A stretch of 64,000 nucleotides of DNA from Roseovarius sp. 217 (lineage in GTDB: Bacteria > Pseudomonadota > Alphaproteobacteria > Rhodobacterales > Rhodobacteraceae): assembly GCF_000152845.1 (NCBI RefSeq), contig NZ_CH902586.1, positions 126,478 through 190,477 on the forward strand. Direction: 5' to 3'. Position numbers and translations under genes: made by a program. Below the pieces are notes generated by a model, which saw only the letters and a list, made by a program, of their open reading frames with translations, was not told where the DNA came from and searched no databases. Below, piece by piece: positions 1 to 8,003 of this stretch. The first letter of the stretch is position 1. Every line of letters starts with the position of its first letter.

Positions 1-744
1 AGTAATTTCGAATGCGCGATCACTCAGGCCCACAAGCTCGGCGGCGGCCAGCGCCGTTGTATCGCTGATCGCCTCGGCGAGCGCATCCTGGACCGCGGAA
101 CCCTCAGCCAGTTGCTCTGCCGGAGTTCCGGAAAACGAAAGCTCGCCCAGCGAACTGCCGTCGGCCTGCACGCGCTTGTCGAAGGAAAGTCCGGCCGCGG
201 TGGCCTCGGTCAGGACCAGAACCGGACCATTGTGCCCCCTAGCCACGACAAGGAAACCATGCGGCCCGGCCGCGCCGACAACCCAGGCCTTGCTGCCGGT
301 CAGTTTTCCGTCTGCGTAGCGGCATGTCGCATCAGCGGGCGCTCCGCCCGGGCCGCGTTCCTGCCAGGCCACCGCCAAGGTAGTTTCGCCGTTGATGAGC
401 TGCTCCATCTTCGGATGATCCGGGCGAAGGCGACGCAGAAGGCCGAGGCTCAGCCCGATCGTCAACACCACCGGTTCCGGGGCGATCACGCGGCCGACTT
501 CCTCGGCGATGACGCCCCCGGCGGCGAGGCCCATGCCAAGCCCGCCATTTGCTTCGGGCACCGTCACGCCGAAAACGCCGGCCCCAGCCAGTTCACCGAT
601 CATGTCCGAATCCCAGCCGCCACTGGCGTCACGCAGTTTTCTGGCCCTTCCACTTCCGCCAGCCCGTTCAAACAGGGTGCGTGCGCTCTCGCGCAGCAGG
701 CGAAGGTCTTCCTGGTCGCTGGAAAGCATATCAGTCTGTGTCAT
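1..744 (-). CDS. acyl-CoA dehydrogenase, 3' end outside window
   Basis: The first 248 residues of an acyl-CoA dehydrogenase are visible; the reading frame is open to the window edge, so the flavin-binding C-terminal helical domain is missing from view. The start MTQTDML lies 14 bp inside the preceding MaoC gene, indicating translational coupling. The N-terminal helical domain and the start of the beta domain are recognisable (a GGLGMGLAAGG stretch after about residue 65). The family oxidises acyl-CoA to 2-enoyl-CoA and passes electrons to ETF, which is encoded at 8930-9688 and 8004-8933. It is the third gene of the operon starting at the palindromic operator at 1916. The substrate cannot be deduced. 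Confidence 0.85.
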   Translation of the reverse strand, partial: MTQTDMLSSDQEDLRLLRESARTLFERAGGSGRARKLRDASGGWDSDMIGELAGAGVFGVTVPEANGGLGMGLAAGGVIAEEVGRVIAPEPVVLTIGLSLGLLRRLRPDHPKMEQLINGETTLAVAWQERGPGGAPADATCRYADGKLTGSKAWVVGAAGPHGFLVVARGHNGPVLVLTEATAAGLSFDKRVQADGSSLGELSFSGTPAEQLAEGSAVQDALAEAISDTTALAAAELVGLSDRAFEIT

Positions 745-1180
745 TTCGTTTTCGCTTCATCATCAATGGGGCGTCAGCTGAAAGAACGACCTCGCCCTTG
801 GGGTTCCTGGCGCTGAGCGTATAGTGCATAACACCTCGGTCGGGCTTGCTTTTGGACGGCGTGACCGAGTTGATCGTCATTTCGATATCGAGGGGTTCAT
901 CCGGGCGGACAGGCAGCAGCCAGCGCAGATTGTCAAAGCCCATGCCGCCTATGTTCGCCATGCCGGTCATCAAATCCGTCACGACAGGTTTGAACACCTC
1001 AAGCACGGTCTGAAATCCCGAGGCGATCAGGCTGCCATGTATCGCGGTCGCATAGTCTTCGTCGGTGTGCAGCCGTTGCGGGTCCCACTCCTGGGCAAAG
1101 GCCTTTATGGACTGTGCGCTCATCGGGGCGCTGCGAAAGTGAAACACCTGGCCAGGTGCGAAATCTTCCAAATACTTCAC
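731..1180 (-). CDS. MaoC-like hot-dog dehydratase
   Basis: A 149-residue single hot-dog domain of the MaoC family (R-specific enoyl-CoA hydratase type). The hydratase-like segment around residues 33-45 (EWDPQRLHTDEDYA) corresponds to the Asp/His active-site loop of hydratase-2 enzymes. Its start overlaps the transglutaminase-like gene by 4 bp and its end overlaps the acyl-CoA dehydrogenase by 14 bp, so the three genes are tightly coupled. Inferred role: hydration of the enoyl-CoA made by the adjacent dehydrogenase. It could instead act as a thioesterase, since the fold is shared. Confidence 0.85.
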   Translation of the reverse strand: MKYLEDFAPGQVFHFRSAPMSAQSIKAFAQEWDPQRLHTDEDYATAIHGSLIASGFQTVLEVFKPVVTDLMTGMANIGGMGFDNLRWLLPVRPDEPLDIEMTINSVTPSKSKPDRGVMHYTLSARNPKGEVVLSADAPLMMKRKRNDTD

Positions 1181-1896
1181 GTCGCCGGCTCCGCTGCAAA
1201 AGCGGAATCATACCCGCTCGAATCTCTGGAAATCCGAACGCGGGTGAACTCCTCCAGTTTCGGATAGGTTTCCTTGAAGGCCTTCAGGAACTCACCTATC
1301 GGCGCATCGACATAAAGACCCCGGTCGTTCACATACTCCATGTGGCGCTGGTCCTGTTCGTCGAACTCGTGGAAAAGAGCGTCATGATAGCCGTCAAAGA
1401 CCAGAGGCTTGACCCCGAATCTTTCACACATCTCTATGTTGAAAGCGGGTGTTACCTTGTAAGGTTCACCACCCAGCCACAGTTGAACGTAGCCGTGATA
1501 GATAAAGAGATCGGTCCCCATCAGCTCCTGCAGCTTGGGTGTATTCAGGTGGTTGCGCACATCTGCGAACCCCAAAGCGGCGGGGATACCGACGGCGCGC
1601 AGACAGGCTGCAAGCAGGATTGCCTTGGGGACGCAGTACGCTGCCTTCACCCCAGCGATCCGGCTGGCACGGTAGGAATCTTCATCCAGCGCAAAACAAT
1701 ACGGGTCGTAACGGATGTCGTCGCGAACCGCCTCGAACAGGCGGATCGCCTTGTCTCGTTTGGTCGCGCCCACAGGAAGATTGCGCAAAGCCGATGTGAC
1801 GAAACCCTGCACTTCGAGGCTGTCGCTTTCAACAAAGTGCGACGGCATGACATAGCGCTCGGCCTCCGCCGGCAGGTCGTCGTGGGGCTGGGCCAA
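1177..1896 (-). CDS. transglutaminase-like cysteine-protease-fold protein
   Basis: A 239-residue protein of the transglutaminase-like superfamily. The longest open frame begins at an ATG at 1956, but that start lies upstream of the likely -10 box and the frame would run through the operator at 1916-1929. A TTG at 1896 preceded by GGAGAGG is the better start. Using that start, the nucleophile is Cys88 (AYCVPKA, in the position of the family GxC motif) and the histidine is His134 (YHGYVQLW). The third triad position, normally Asp in a DPT context, reads Thr149 (KVTPAF). No signal peptide is seen, so it is probably cytoplasmic. Its role in an acyl-CoA operon is unknown; amide or ester cleavage is possible. 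Confidence 0.7.
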   Translation of the reverse strand: MAQPHDDLPAEAERYVMPSHFVESDSLEVQGFVTSALRNLPVGATKRDKAIRLFEAVRDDIRYDPYCFALDEDSYRASRIAGVKAAYCVPKAILLAACLRAVGIPAALGFADVRNHLNTPKLQELMGTDLFIYHGYVQLWLGGEPYKVTPAFNIEMCERFGVKPLVFDGYHDALFHEFDEQDQRHMEYVNDRGLYVDAPIGEFLKAFKETYPKLEEFTRVRISRDSSGYDSAFAAEPAT

Positions 1897-1915
1897 TGGA
1901 CCTCTCCATCTTTTT

Positions 1916-1956
1916 CTAACAATTGTTAGATTACAATCCGGAAACCTGCGGGTCAA
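1916..1956 (-). promoter_or_regulatory. promoter with palindromic operator, copy 1
   Basis: On the minus strand TTGACC (1956-1951) and TAATCT (1933-1928) are separated by exactly 17 bp, a good sigma-70-type promoter. The perfect palindrome CTAACAATTGTTAG (1916-1929) overlaps the end of the -10 box and the expected transcription start. Binding there would block initiation of the transglutaminase-MaoC-dehydrogenase operon. The same palindrome occurs at 22097 and variants at 5575 and 19636. Confidence 0.65.
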
Positions 1957-1962
1957 TGAGAT

Positions 1963-3099
1963 TTATTCTGTCTTTCGCAAGTTCTGGCCAAAGCGGGTAT
2001 TATCTTCCCCCAAGGCCGCAGCACGTCCGGCCGAACCTGCCGCAGATCGGAATTCCGGAGCAATTGGCAGCGGCAGCGCCGGTACCTCCCGACCAGAAAT
2101 GTTCAGCTTTCGCGCGAATACGCCGCGTGCGATAAAATGCGGATCCGCCGCAGCTTCGGCGGGCGTTTTCACGACGGAACAACAACAGTCCGCCGCGGCC
2201 AGCAAAGACTCCCAATGGGTCGAGGGCTGGTCGCCCAGACGGCGCGTCACTTCCGCAACACTGGCATTGGGGTCGGACCAGTCATCACGAAGCTCCTGCG
2301 GCAGGCCGATGACATCGCAGAACGACTGCCAGAACTTTTCTTCCAACGCGCCAACGGCAATCTGACGTCCATCCGCAGCCGTATACAGCCGATACCGGGC
2401 CAGACCGCCTGTCAGGCGGTTGTGGCCGCTCTCGATGTTCTGCCCGGCGATCACAGCTTCGGCATGGGCCCAGTAGGCAAAGGCAAACGCCCCCTCGGAC
2501 ATGGCGATATCCAGATGCGTCCCCTGACCGCTTGCCTGCCGCGCAATCAGGGCCAGCAGGATATTCACCACCGCCGGATAGGTTCCGCCCCCGATATCAG
2601 CGACCAGCCCGAAGGGTATGGTTGGCTGGGCATCCGGGCCCCGGCTCAACGACAGAATCCCCGAATCGCCCACATAATTGAGATCGTGCCCGGCAGTCGA
2701 AGCCTTCGGGCCGGTCTGTCCATAGCCGGTGATCGAACAATAGATGAGACCGGGATTGATCTCGCGCACGGCCTCGTATCCCAGACCGAGCCGGTCCATC
2801 ACTCCGGGGCGAAATTGCTCTACCAGAACATCGGCCTTTTCAAGCAAAGGGCGTAGAACATTCATTGCGCCCTTTAACTTGAGGTCGATTGCCACCGACC
2901 GCTTACCGTGATTCAAAACAGCGAAGCCAATGCTCTCCCCGTCTATTTTCGGCGCGGTCAGGCGCGCATCCTCGCCCGTGCCCGGACGCTCGAACTTGAT
3001 AACCTCGGCCCCGGCTTCGGATAACATGAGCGTGGCCATCGGGCCGGGAAGAAGGGTACTGAAATCCAGCACCAGGATATCCTTGAGCGGCTGTGTCAT
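1963..3099 (-). CDS. CaiB/BaiF family protein, alpha-methylacyl-CoA racemase-like
   Basis: A 378-residue family III CoA-transferase fold protein. The N-terminal LPGPMATLMLSEAGAEVIK block is the CoA-binding signature. Where formate:CoA-transferase-like members have a catalytic Asp, this protein has AGHDLNY (His138-Asp139), as in alpha-methylacyl-CoA racemases, whose acid/base pair includes that histidine. Inferred activity: epimerising 2-methyl-branched acyl-CoA so that a stereospecific dehydrogenase can act. It is the last gene of the run DUF35, thiolase, MaoC, CaiB transcribed from the promoter near 5575; 10 bp separate it from the MaoC gene. A CoA transferase remains possible. Confidence 0.85.
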   Translation of the reverse strand: MTQPLKDILVLDFSTLLPGPMATLMLSEAGAEVIKFERPGTGEDARLTAPKIDGESIGFAVLNHGKRSVAIDLKLKGAMNVLRPLLEKADVLVEQFRPGVMDRLGLGYEAVREINPGLIYCSITGYGQTGPKASTAGHDLNYVGDSGILSLSRGPDAQPTIPFGLVADIGGGTYPAVVNILLALIARQASGQGTHLDIAMSEGAFAFAYWAHAEAVIAGQNIESGHNRLTGGLARYRLYTAADGRQIAVGALEEKFWQSFCDVIGLPQELRDDWSDPNASVAEVTRRLGDQPSTHWESLLAAADCCCSVVKTPAEAAADPHFIARGVFARKLNISGREVPALPLPIAPEFRSAAGSAGRAAALGEDNTRFGQNLRKTE

Positions 3100-3109
3100 C
3101 GTCCCTCCC

Positions 3110-3967
3110 TCACGCGAAACGCGCAGCCCCGTTGTTTAGAACCACCACGTCGCGGGCCGGGATCGAAGCGCGGAACCGGGCCTCGCCACCCTCTTCCCAG
3201 ATCTCAAACCGCACGGTCTCGCCGGGATAGACCGGGGCGGAAAACCGCACGTCCAGCCCGACAAGCCGGGCGGCGTCATAATCGAGCAGCGATTTGAGGA
3301 TCGCCCGCGCCGCCAGACCATAGGTCGCAAGGCCGTGCAGGATCGGGCGGTCGAACCCGACCGAACGCGCCACATCCGGGTCGGCATGAAGCGGGTTCAT
3401 GTCACCGCTAAGGCGGTAAACCAGCGCCTGGCGCGGCAGTGTTTCGATATCGCAGACATGATCGGGCGCGCGGTCGGGCAAGGCCGCCGGGGCCGGGCCG
3501 GGCCTGTTTTCGCCACCGAACCCGCCATCGCCGCGGCAGAAGGCCGACATCGCCACGCGAGCCAGCTTGTCGCCGGTGTCGGCGTCAATGATGTCGCGGC
3601 TTTGATAGATGACGGCGCCCCTGCCCTCGCCCTTGTCGGAAATAAAGTCGATCCGGGGACGGCCGATGATGTTGCCCTTGACCGGCAACGGTTTGTAGAT
3701 ATCCAGCCATTGTTCGCCGTGCAAAACCTTCTGCCAGTTCACCCCGGTTTTCGGATTGCGCAGCCAGAAGCCCGGATACCCCATCGTGACCGCCATCGAG
3801 GGAACGGCCCTCAGCCCATCTTCATAGACGAAGGCCAACTCTTTCCTGTCGGTCGGATCCTCGCCGAACCCGAGGCCGAGCGCATAAAGGATCGTATCCC
3901 GCTCGGTCAGCGTCTGCTCGATCTCTTCGAAGTCCCAGTTCGATAGCGCGTCGAAATCCAATGGCAT
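3110..3967 (-). CDS. double hot-dog MaoC-type enoyl-CoA hydratase
   Basis: A 285-residue protein with an N-terminal MaoC-like domain (about 1-150) and a C-terminal hydratase-2 domain (about 165-285). The catalytic signature is complete: GDMNPLHADP followed by ILHGLATYG. This two-domain layout matches eukaryotic MFE-2 hydratase 2 and bacterial steroid or branched-acid hydratases, in which one half-site is degenerate and makes room for a bulky acyl group. Inferred reaction: hydration of 2-enoyl-CoA to 3-hydroxyacyl-CoA. It lies between the thiolase-fold gene and a racemase-like gene, with gaps of 23 and 10 bp. Confidence 0.88.
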   Translation of the reverse strand: MPLDFDALSNWDFEEIEQTLTERDTILYALGLGFGEDPTDRKELAFVYEDGLRAVPSMAVTMGYPGFWLRNPKTGVNWQKVLHGEQWLDIYKPLPVKGNIIGRPRIDFISDKGEGRGAVIYQSRDIIDADTGDKLARVAMSAFCRGDGGFGGENRPGPAPAALPDRAPDHVCDIETLPRQALVYRLSGDMNPLHADPDVARSVGFDRPILHGLATYGLAARAILKSLLDYDAARLVGLDVRFSAPVYPGETVRFEIWEEGGEARFRASIPARDVVVLNNGAARFA

Positions 3968-3990
3968 GATATTTCCTCCCTCGATCGCTG

Positions 3991-5142
3991 TCAGAGCGTG
4001 TTTTGCGAACCCAAGATTGCCGTGACCTGACTGGACAGTACACCGCCGTTCCCATGCGCCAGCGCCAGGTCGACATCCTTCAACTGAATGCCGGGTGCAT
4101 CACCACGGATCTGCCGCGCCGCCTCGATCACGGTGAAAATGCCATACATGCCGGGATGCACACAGGACAAACCCCCGCCATTGGTATTCACCGGCAAGAC
4201 CCCGCCCGGCGCGATGCGCCCGCCCTCGACAAAGGCACCGCCCTCGCCCTTGGCACAAAAGCCGAGATCTTCCAGAAATAGGATCGTATTGATAGTGAAC
4301 GCATCGTAAAGCTCGACCGCTTGAATGTCCGAAGGCGACACGCCCGCCGCGGCAAAGGCGCGTGCGCCCGACTCGCGGGCGGCGGTCACGGTGAAATCCT
4401 TCATCTGCGATATTTGCCGGTGCGAGCTTTCCGCCGCGCTGCCCAAAACGTAAACCGGGGCCTTAGGGAAGTCCCTGGCACGGTCGGCGCGAACCATCAC
4501 GATCGCCCCGCCGCCATCGGTGACAAGACAACAATCGCGCACAGTCAACGGATCGCCCACCATACGCGCGCCCAAAACATCCTCGCGGCTGAGCGGGCCG
4601 CGCTCGAATGCCTCGGGGTTGTGCTGCGCCCAGGCCCGCGCGGCCACGGCCACATCGGCCAGTTGCTCGCGGGTGGTGCCGTATAGGTGCATGTGCCGGG
4701 CCGCTGCCATCGCATAGGCGGAAATCGGATAGCGCGGATTATAGGGCGCCTCATAGGCGGGCGGGCGCGAGGCCGTCACCAGCTTGCCCGACGCGGTGCG
4801 CTGGTTGGAGCCATAAACGATCAGCGCCACATCACACAGGCCAGCCTCCAGCGCCATTGTGGCGGAGGTCAGGTAATTCACGAAGGACGACCCGCCCGTC
4901 ATGGTGCCGTCGATGAACCTGGGCTGAATGCCCAGATATTCGGCCGCCATAAGGGCAGGCATGCTGTCTTCCATCATGGTGCAGAACAGACCGTCCACAT
5001 CGGACAGCTTCAGCCCCGCATCGCCAAGTGCCGCAAGTGCGGATTGCGCCATGACATCATAGGCCGTCAGCCCATTTGCCTCGCCGAAACCCGCGTGCCC
5101 GGTTCCCACAATGGCGGATTTTCCCCGAAGTTTAGCGGTCAT
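3991..5142 (-). CDS. cysteine-less thiolase-fold protein (SCP2/Ltp2-like)
   Basis: A 383-residue thiolase-superfamily protein of the SCP-x/Ltp type. The position of the nucleophilic cysteine reads GTMTGGSSF (about 79-87) with no Cys, so a normal Claisen thiolysis is unlikely. Conserved tyrosines sit in ELYDAFT (Tyr279) and HPGMYG (Tyr333), and NTNGGGLSC and AHGNGG are family landmarks. The steroid side-chain enzyme Ltp2 also lacks the thiolase Cys, uses tyrosines and works as a retro-aldolase only with a DUF35 partner; such a partner is encoded 3 bp upstream. Retro-aldol cleavage of a 3-hydroxyacyl-CoA is the favoured inference, not demonstrated. Confidence 0.8.
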   Translation of the reverse strand: MTAKLRGKSAIVGTGHAGFGEANGLTAYDVMAQSALAALGDAGLKLSDVDGLFCTMMEDSMPALMAAEYLGIQPRFIDGTMTGGSSFVNYLTSATMALEAGLCDVALIVYGSNQRTASGKLVTASRPPAYEAPYNPRYPISAYAMAAARHMHLYGTTREQLADVAVAARAWAQHNPEAFERGPLSREDVLGARMVGDPLTVRDCCLVTDGGGAIVMVRADRARDFPKAPVYVLGSAAESSHRQISQMKDFTVTAARESGARAFAAAGVSPSDIQAVELYDAFTINTILFLEDLGFCAKGEGGAFVEGGRIAPGGVLPVNTNGGGLSCVHPGMYGIFTVIEAARQIRGDAPGIQLKDVDLALAHGNGGVLSSQVTAILGSQNTL

Positions 5143-5145
5143 GAG

Positions 5146-5547
5146 TTATACCTCCACTGGCTTGAAAAGCACAGCCGGTTGGCCCTCGGCCTCGCCCACG
5201 AAGGCTGTCACGGCCATGTCGATGACAATGTCACCGGGGGCAATGCCTTCGACCCGGCTCATCATCCGAACGCCTTCCTCCAGTTCCACCACGCACACGT
5301 TATAGTCGCCGCCGCGCTCGGGCTTCTGACGCACGACAGTGGTGGTGTGGACCCGGCCCTTGCCGCTGGCGGGATGCCAAGAGATCGCGGTCCCATGGCA
5401 GTGCGGACACAGGACCCTTGGAAAGAAATGATAGGCTCCGCAATCATCGCACCTGGGCAGCATGATCTCCCCGTTTGTCAGCGCGCGTTGGAATATCTGG
5501 TCTGGTCCTGTGGCGTCCGGCACCGGCATTCTCCTCAAATGGTCCAT
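5146..5547 (-). CDS. Zn-ribbon/OB-fold DUF35 protein
   Basis: A 133-residue protein with an N-terminal rubredoxin-like zinc ribbon, Cys33-x2-Cys36 and Cys47-x2-Cys50, followed by an OB-fold that in this family binds acyl-CoA. Such proteins form complexes with thiolase-fold partners and MaoC-like hydratases. The thiolase-fold gene starts 3 bp after its stop and a MaoC gene follows, the same set as in actinobacterial steroid side-chain degradation (ChsH2/Ltp2). It is the first gene after the operator at 5575-5588. Confidence 0.88.
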   Translation of the reverse strand: MDHLRRMPVPDATGPDQIFQRALTNGEIMLPRCDDCGAYHFFPRVLCPHCHGTAISWHPASGKGRVHTTTVVRQKPERGGDYNVCVVELEEGVRMMSRVEGIAPGDIVIDMAVTAFVGEAEGQPAVLFKPVEV

Positions 5548-5562
5548 TCCTGGTTAATCGTA

Positions 5563-5598
5563 TTGATAATATTTCTAACAGCTGTTAGATTTTGTCAA
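5563..5598. promoter_or_regulatory. divergent promoters sharing palindromic operator, copy 2
   Basis: The perfect palindrome CTAACAGCTGTTAG (5575-5588) lies between the divergent DUF35 and CaiB genes. On the plus strand TTGATA (5563-5568) and TAGATT (5586-5591) are 17 bp apart, with the palindrome filling the spacer and part of the -10 box. On the minus strand TTGACA (5598-5593) is followed after 17-18 bp by a weak AT-rich -10 region. One repressor dimer could therefore shut both operons. Confidence 0.65.
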
Positions 5599-5625
5599 TC
5601 CCATAGGTTCACTTGAAAGAACGCC

Positions 5626-6771
5626 ATGTCAGATTCAAGTTCAGCCCCCCTTTCCGGCAAGCTCGTCATCGCGCTCGAACAGGCGGTGGCGGCGCCCTTT
5701 TGCTCTTCGCGGCTTGCCGATGCCGGTGCGCGGGTGATCAAGGTCGAACGCAAGGGCGTGGGCGATTTCGCGCGCGCCTATGATACTGCCGCCAACGGCG
5801 AAAGCGCCTATTTTACATGGCTAAACCGGGGCAAGGAATCGGTCGCACTGGATATCAAAGCAGCAGAAGATCGCGATATCCTGCTGAAAATGCTGGAAAA
5901 CGCGGATGTGTTCATTCAAAATCTTTTGCCGGGCGCCCTGGCAAAGCTGGGTCTGGATTCCGCGAGTCTGCGAGAGAGGTTCCCGCGTCTCGTGACTTGC
6001 GACATCACCGGATACGGCGAAGACGGCCCGATGCGCAACGCCAAGGCCTATGACCTTCTGGTGCAATGCGAAAGCGGCCTGGCATCGGTGACCGGCACGC
6101 CGGACGGGCCGGGGCGGGTTGGCGTGTCGGTCTGCGACATCGCCACGGGCATGACAGCCCATGCCGGGATCTGCGAAGCGCTGATCGGGCGTGAGCGCAC
6201 CGGCAAAGGTAGCGGCGTTTCGGTGGCCATGTTCGACGTGATGGCCGACTGGATGTCGGTTCCGCTGCTCTATCACGACTATCTTGGCAAACCGACGCCC
6301 CGCGTCGGTCTGAACCATACGGTGATCTGCCCCTACGGCGCCTATGAGTGCAAGGACGGTCAGCTTGTCGTCATTACCGTGCAGCACAGCGGCGAATGGC
6401 AACGGTTCTGTGAACACATACTGGGCGATGCAACTCTGGCAGCCGACCCCCGGTTTCATGACAACACGGCGCGAATTGACAACAAGCCCGCGCTCGAAGC
6501 GCTCATCAAGACCGTGTTCGCCTCGCATGACCGCGCCGAGATGCTGAAGCTGCTCGACGCTGCGGGCATAGCATCCGGGGCGGTGAACGACGTGGCGTCC
6601 CTTTCCGGCCATCCGCAGCTTGACCGATCCACCATCGGCACGCCGTCTGGCGAAATCAAAGTTCCTGCGCCCCCGATTCGGCGCAGCCTCGGAGAGACGA
6701 CCCTTGGCGCCTGCCCGGCTTTCGACGCGGACGGTAAAGCCATCCGCGCCGAGTTTGACCCTCGTGCATAA
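5626..6771 (+). CDS. CaiB/BaiF CoA-transferase
   Basis: A 381-residue family III CoA transferase. The N-terminal VAAPFCSSRLADAGARVIK block and the aspartate motif KAYDLLVQ (Asp143, the residue that forms the covalent acyl anhydride in this family) are both present, so it should be an active transferase. The spacing and the YDLLVQCESG context resemble mesaconyl- or citramalyl-type transferases, but the substrate is not predictable. It is the first gene of the rightward operon from the shared operator, 18 bp before a second CaiB gene. Confidence 0.88.
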   Translation: MSDSSSAPLSGKLVIALEQAVAAPFCSSRLADAGARVIKVERKGVGDFARAYDTAANGESAYFTWLNRGKESVALDIKAAEDRDILLKMLENADVFIQNLLPGALAKLGLDSASLRERFPRLVTCDITGYGEDGPMRNAKAYDLLVQCESGLASVTGTPDGPGRVGVSVCDIATGMTAHAGICEALIGRERTGKGSGVSVAMFDVMADWMSVPLLYHDYLGKPTPRVGLNHTVICPYGAYECKDGQLVVITVQHSGEWQRFCEHILGDATLAADPRFHDNTARIDNKPALEALIKTVFASHDRAEMLKLLDAAGIASGAVNDVASLSGHPQLDRSTIGTPSGEIKVPAPPIRRSLGETTLGACPAFDADGKAIRAEFDPRA

Positions 6772-6789
6772 AACAGGATGCTCACATAG

Positions 6790-7953
6790 ATGACTGCCGC
6801 GCAGAAGCCCGCCATCCTTGATAGCGTGAAGATTATTGATCTGACTTCGGTGGTTTTCGGCCCCCTAGCCACGCAAATGCTGGGCGATCTGGGGGCGGAT
6901 GTGATCAAGGTGGAAAGCCCCGAGGGAGATCTCTTGCGCCAGGTCCAGCCGTCACGCAACAAGTTGATGGGGGCCGCCTTTCTGGGGGCCAACCGCAACA
7001 AGCGTAGTGTTATACTCGACCTCAAGACGCCAGCCGATCGCAACCGTCTCCGCAAGCTGTTGGCAGATGCTGACGTGATGATTTCAAGCATCCGACCGGC
7101 AGCGCTTGCCCGACTGTCGCTCGATCCCGACACATTGCGCCGCGAGAACCCGAATCTGATTACGGTATCCGCCACCGGCTTCGGGCAGGACGGGCCCTAT
7201 GCCGCCAAACCAGCCTTCGACGACATCGTCCAGTCGGTCTCGGGGTTGGCCAGCCTGGCATCAATGCGCGACCCTGAGGCCGCGCCCGCCTATGCTCCGA
7301 CGATCCTTGCCGACAAGCTTGGCGGCGTCACGGCGGCCTATGCCGTCATGGCGGCCCTGTTCCACCGCGAGCGCACGGGCGAGGCCCAGCATGTCGAGGT
7401 GCCGATGTTCGAGACGCTTTCGGCGTTCCTGCTGGTTGAGCACATGGATGGCGCCACTTTCGAGGACACACCACAGGATTTCGGCTATAATCGCATGCTG
7501 GTCCCCCACCGCCGCCCGGTTCAGACATCGGACGGGTTCATCACGATCCTGCCCTACACCAACGTGCAATGGGCGCGGTTCTTCAAGGCGGTCGGGCGCG
7601 ATGACATGCTCGCCCACCCATGGGTTACCGATATGGATACCCGCAGCCGAAACATTGGCGCACTTTACGATCTGGTGGCGCAGATCGCGCTGACACGGAC
7701 AACTGAAGAATGGCTTGTCCTGATGAAACAGGCCGACATTCCCGCTATGCCGGTCCGAAACCTGTCGGACCTGCCCAGCGATCCTCATCTTGCCGCGACC
7801 GGTTTCTTTCAGCAGATCAATCATCCAACGGAAGGCGCCATCTGGACGACACGCCCACCAGTTCGGTTTTCGGCTACCCCTGCAAGGCACGACTACCTCC
7901 CGGCCCCTTTGCTTGGAGAACATAACAAGAGCATACTGGGCAAAGGCGAGTAA
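6790..7953 (+). CDS. CaiB/BaiF CoA-transferase
   Basis: A 387-residue family III CoA transferase, second gene of the rightward operon. The CoA-binding block VFGPLATQMLGDLGADVIK is near the N-terminus and the catalytic aspartate lies in PAFDDIVQ (about residue 143). It is only moderately similar to its neighbour, so the pair may act on different substrates or form a heteromer. It ends 50 bp before the convergent etfA, with a hairpin between them. Confidence 0.87.
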   Translation: MTAAQKPAILDSVKIIDLTSVVFGPLATQMLGDLGADVIKVESPEGDLLRQVQPSRNKLMGAAFLGANRNKRSVILDLKTPADRNRLRKLLADADVMISSIRPAALARLSLDPDTLRRENPNLITVSATGFGQDGPYAAKPAFDDIVQSVSGLASLASMRDPEAAPAYAPTILADKLGGVTAAYAVMAALFHRERTGEAQHVEVPMFETLSAFLLVEHMDGATFEDTPQDFGYNRMLVPHRRPVQTSDGFITILPYTNVQWARFFKAVGRDDMLAHPWVTDMDTRSRNIGALYDLVAQIALTRTTEEWLVLMKQADIPAMPVRNLSDLPSDPHLAATGFFQQINHPTEGAIWTTRPPVRFSATPARHDYLPAPLLGEHNKSILGKGE

Positions 7954-7969
7954 TTCCGCGCCCACGGGA

Positions 7970-7993
7970 AAGACCCGCCGGGTGGTGGGCCTT
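7970..7993. terminator. hairpin between convergent genes
   Basis: A 10-bp stem with one mismatch and one G-U pair (arms 7970-7979 and 7984-7993, loop GGGT) lies between the convergent CaiB gene and etfA. No long T-run follows on either strand, so its strength as a terminator is uncertain. Confidence 0.4.
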
Positions 7994-8003
7994 CCAGTAT
8001 CGG

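Noticed and set aside
112..816. 234-codon plus-strand frame at the window start
   Set aside because: It is antisense to the acyl-CoA dehydrogenase whose frame is open to the edge and shows family sequence.
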